Part shown: positions 61,317 through 64,000 of the stretch, in pieces
How positions within the stretch are numbered: position 1 is the first letter of the stretch
Layout of the letters: each line of letters starts with the position of its first letter
Position numbers and translations under genes: made by a program
The notes under the pieces: generated by a model
What the model was told of the DNA's origin: nothing
The model's database searches: none
What the model saw: only the letters and a program-made list of their open reading frames with translations
From: Dermatemys mawii
Taxonomy: Eukaryota > Chordata > Testudines > Dermatemydidae
DNA length: 64,000 bases
Direction of reading: 5' to 3'
Assembly: GCA_007922305.1 (NCBI GenBank)
Contig: ML677385.1
Location: forward strand, 4,180,336-4,244,335

Positions 61317-62471
61317 TAGTTTAGCAAAACATCGAGGAATCCGGTTGCGCCTTAAAGTCCTGGCTTTTCAACTTCTAGTCGATTTCTAAACTTGGAACGG
61401 GACCTGAAAGTAGTCTTCCACATTCCAGATGAGTGACCCAGCCACCAGGCTCTCTGGGGGACCATTCTAGGAGGTGGTGGCCAGTTTCTCCTGTTATCTG
61501 GAGAAAAAAGTTCATAAAGGTATAGTTTTTCTTTCAGGGCAGAACAAAAAGAAAAATAATGAAAGCTTCCCCCTCCCCCCCAAATCCTTTTTTTGGGAGT
61601 AAAATGGCACTTATTTTTGCCTAGACCTGGCTGGAATATAATTAACGTTTTCTGATATAAAGCAGATAAAATAAAATTTGGCTTTCTACTAGTCACATCA
61701 CAGCTTGAGATATGGATAAACTCCAGAGAACCGGGTGAGCCATAAAATCTTTTGGACAAAGAATCAGATGAGGAAGACAACTTTGCTAAAATGACCAAAG
61801 ACTGTCTAAGGGAAAATATGAATTTCTAGAGAACACGGACACCACAGGATCCCCCTAACCAGGCATGGGCCTGGTCTCCCTGAACTATTCCAAGTTATAA
61901 ATTATACATGCTTAAACAGTTTAGCATCTGGGACACTACAGCGATTCCATCAAATTTTATCGAACCACACTTAAAGAAAACATATTTAGTGGTTAGAGTA
62001 CAAGGGTGGGAGTCAGGACACCTGGGTCTATTTTTGGCTATTTCACACACTTCTGTATGACCTTCAGCAAGTCAGATTTTCGTTATGTCTTTGTCTCCAA
62101 CCCCTCAGCCAACAATATTTAGGATGTTTCCCTATATTCACAGGGATATAATATGACATATTTCATTTTAACTTCTAAAGCTCTTATTGGAAGTTCAGAT
62201 TGGAGGCAGAGACATAAAAAGCAAAAGTGATTTCCTTGTTCTCCATTCTCAAGGGAGAATAGGAAACACCAAGATTATTTCTTTTCTTCCAGAGAATTAA
62301 GTCTACACAACTTTTTTTTTTTTTTTAATCCAGGATCCCAAGTCCTCACCCACACAAATATGGATACTCTGGTACAGATTTTGGCTCCATGGCACCAAAG
62401 CCATTTCTTCTTCAAAAGGTGTTTGATGGCAAGACATCCCTGGAAAGGAGTCAATACTTTTCCACTTTGAG
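61317..62471. other. Intron 2 sequence, unassigned
   Basis: A minus-strand frame of 148 codons at 61352-61798 has no recognisable domain or conserved KDM6A sequence and is probably chance. There is a poly-T at 62311-62326. Confidence 0.5.
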
Positions 62472-62931
62472 CAGGGGAGGGCAAACTACAGCCCACAGGC
62501 CGGTTTCGGCCCATCAGGGCTTCCAATCTAGCACACAGGATGGCCAGCTCCATGGCAGGCAGGGAGCCTGCCTTAGGCCCACTGCGGCCACCCCAGAGCT
62601 GCTTGAGGTAAGCAGCACCAGGCCGGAGCTTGCACCCCAACCCTCTGACCTGAGCTCCCAACCCCTCTTTAGCCCTCTGCCCTGAGCCCCCTCCTGTACT
62701 CTGCACCTCCTCCTGCACCCCAGCCCTTTACCTTGAGCCCCCTGCTACACCTCTCCTAAACCAGAACCCCTTGCTCTGAGCCCCTTCCTGCACACCACAC
62801 CTCTCCTACACCCCCACCCTTGCCCTGACTCCCTTTCTGCACACCCCAACCTCCTGGCCTACATTCATGGCCATGCATACAATTTCCTCACCCACATGTG
62901 GCCCTTGGGCCAAAAAGTTTGCTCACCCCTG
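62472..62931. mobile_element. hAT MITE, both ends present
   Basis: The 460-bp element starts CAGGGGAGGGCAAACTACAG and ends AGTTTGCTCACCCCTG. The flanks ACTTTGAG (left) and CCTCAGAG (right) are a degenerate 8-bp duplication (5 of 8). The interior is C-rich. The right end matches the left end of the copy at 21273 in inverse orientation. Confidence 0.8.
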
Positions 62932-62984
62932 CCTCAGAGGAAGAGACAAATCTTCCCCTAGCAGCAAGAGATTAAAAAGCATTT

Positions 62985-63006
62985 GGGGGGGGGGGGGGGG
63001 GGGGGG
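62985..63006 (+). repeat. Poly-G tract (22 bases)
   Basis: 22 consecutive G residues; a possible quadruplex-forming and polymorphic site. Confidence 0.9.
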
Positions 63007-63500
63007 AGAAAGAAAGGTGGTGGTCACACCTACATGGATTTTCTTGGATGGGAATGTCAAGGAATCAGATTCAAAGGATTTGTAACTACATAGATCAACA
63101 GCTACTGGGATAACATCAACTATAAAAAAGAACTTTTGTTTACTCCTGAGGGAATATTGTACAAAAAAATTAAAAATTCTACACACGATATTTTAAAATT
63201 CAGAATATTTTGTCAATACAATATAATCACGCCAGTTTCAATTATTGTGGTAATTTATTTCAAAATACCTATCGGCAAGTATGTAACAATGCAGATAAAA
63301 GACACTGAGGAATTTTTTTTTGACAAATACATTTCTTACTAGGAATACTAATACAGAATTGTAAGTAATAATTCAGCTAGATTACAATACATAAATGTAT
63401 TTCCTGCACCCTTCAGAAGTGATGCAAAGGCTTGGGGGAGTCAGGGATAGGCCAGAGTGGCTGAGGAAGAGAGAAGTAATTCTAGAAAGGAGCCTGGGAG
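63007..63500. other. Intronic sequence, unassigned
   Basis: AT-rich sequence with no recognised repeat or exon. Confidence 0.5.
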
Positions 63501-63777
63501 TCAACCTGGCAGGTTGGATGGGTTTTGTTGTTTTGTTTTTTTTGGGTGGGGAGGGAAGAGAAGAGTATAGAACATTTGGGGGGAAGGGAGGGATTGTTAG
63601 GGAGTTGGGAAGCCTCCCCAATGCAGACCCTAGTCTGTGAAGCACACGGCATGTCCACCCAAATGCGGAAGCCTTCGACTTGGCAGCACTTCTGTGGCAC
63701 AGGGAGCTCGCGTCCCCCTGGGAATCACCCCGCGACCCCCTGGGAATCACCCCGCGCCCCCAGTTTGAGAACCACTG
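63500..63777. mobile_element. hAT element right end with 22-bp tandem duplication
   Basis: It ends CCCCCAGTTTGAGAACCACTG at 63777. Just before this, CCCCCTGGGAATCACCCCGCG occurs twice with a period of 22 (TGGGAATCAC at 63719 and 63741). The left edge is undefined. Confidence 0.65.
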
Positions 63778-64000
63778 CCCTATCTAAACTCCCCTGCTCC
63801 TTCTTCCCTAACTGCCCCCTCCAGAAACCCCCACCCTAACCACCAGCCCCGGGACCCCACTCCTTATCTAAGCCCCCTGCTTTTGTCCCCTGACCGACCC
63901 TTCCAGAGACCTCCCCAACCCCTAGAAACCCCCGAGGACCCCACCCCCCCATCCAACCTCCCGCCCTGCCCCCTGACTACCCCGACCCCCAGCAGCACCC
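63778..64000. mobile_element. C-rich interior of the 21273-type hAT MITE
   Basis: The blocks CTAACCACC, CCCTGACCGACCC and GACTACCCCGACCCC parallel 21470-21600. It runs off the window edge. Confidence 0.55.

Noticed and set aside
61352..61798. 148-codon minus-strand frame, considered as KDM6A exon 2
   Set aside because: No KDM6A residues (the sequence ending KALLGK is expected) and no suitable splice borders; probably chance.
62275..62718. 147-codon minus-strand frame
   Set aside because: It overlaps the hAT MITE and a poly-T run; glycine-rich, arising from the C-rich MITE interior.

Overview
The window is vertebrate nuclear DNA, almost certainly from a turtle. It is AT-rich, has no dense coding, and consists of introns filled with the repeats typical of turtle genomes: many CR1 LINE copies, several DIRS-type tyrosine-recombinase retrotransposons, solo LTRs, and short DNA transposons of hAT, Tigger/mariner and Harbinger type. 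The species call is an inference from the repeat content. Nothing prokaryotic, viral-genomic or CRISPR-like is present.

Host gene: two short exons on the minus strand belong to KDM6A (UTX, the H3K27 demethylase). The exon at 60167-60275 (109 bp) and the exon at 27172-27221 (50 bp) encode consecutive pieces of the N-terminal TPR region. Both have correct splice signals and matching phase. They correspond to human exons 3 and 4, so the window runs from intron 2 (right) through a 32,945-bp intron 3 into intron 4 (left). Exons 2 and 5 were not found. Every other feature is intronic.

Layout, left to right. 0.9-2.2 kb: CR1. 4.4-5.5 kb: MITE with 25-bp inverted ends. 7.2-8.9 kb: broken copy of an uncharacterised transposase-like gene. 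10.9-11.3 kb: solo LTR. 11.6-20.2 kb: CR1 pile-up on both strands, including a copy reaching its 5' end near 20.17 kb and a solo LTR inserted into another copy. 21.3-22.8 kb: hAT and Tigger-like fragments, then an almost perfect 80-bp hairpin. 24.1 kb: DIRS terminal remnant. 25.1-26.4 kb: CR1. 27.2 kb: exon 4. 29.8-34.7 kb: DIRS copy lacking its 3' end. 34.7-36.8 kb: CR1 with a hAT MITE inside, a DIRS end, and a Tigger fragment. 36.8-40.9 kb: DIRS gag fragments and CR1. 44.4-47.3 kb: two opposed CR1 copies. 48.0-50.1 kb: Harbinger-like MITE, then a Tigger-like MITE with a second one nested in it. 51.2-57.1 kb: essentially full-length DIRS with split inverted repeats and an internal complementary region. 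57.7-58.8 kb: probable LTR within LINE sequence. 59.2 kb: hAT end. 60.2 kb: exon 3. 61.0-64.0 kb: MITEs and C-rich hAT sequence.

No autonomous element appears intact; all coding parts carry stops or frameshifts. The points most worth following up are the complete DIRS architecture, DIRS gag segments related to the LAP2-alpha domain lying in sense orientation inside KDM6A introns, the uncharacterised transposase-like family, the nested insertions with clear target duplications, and the long hairpin.
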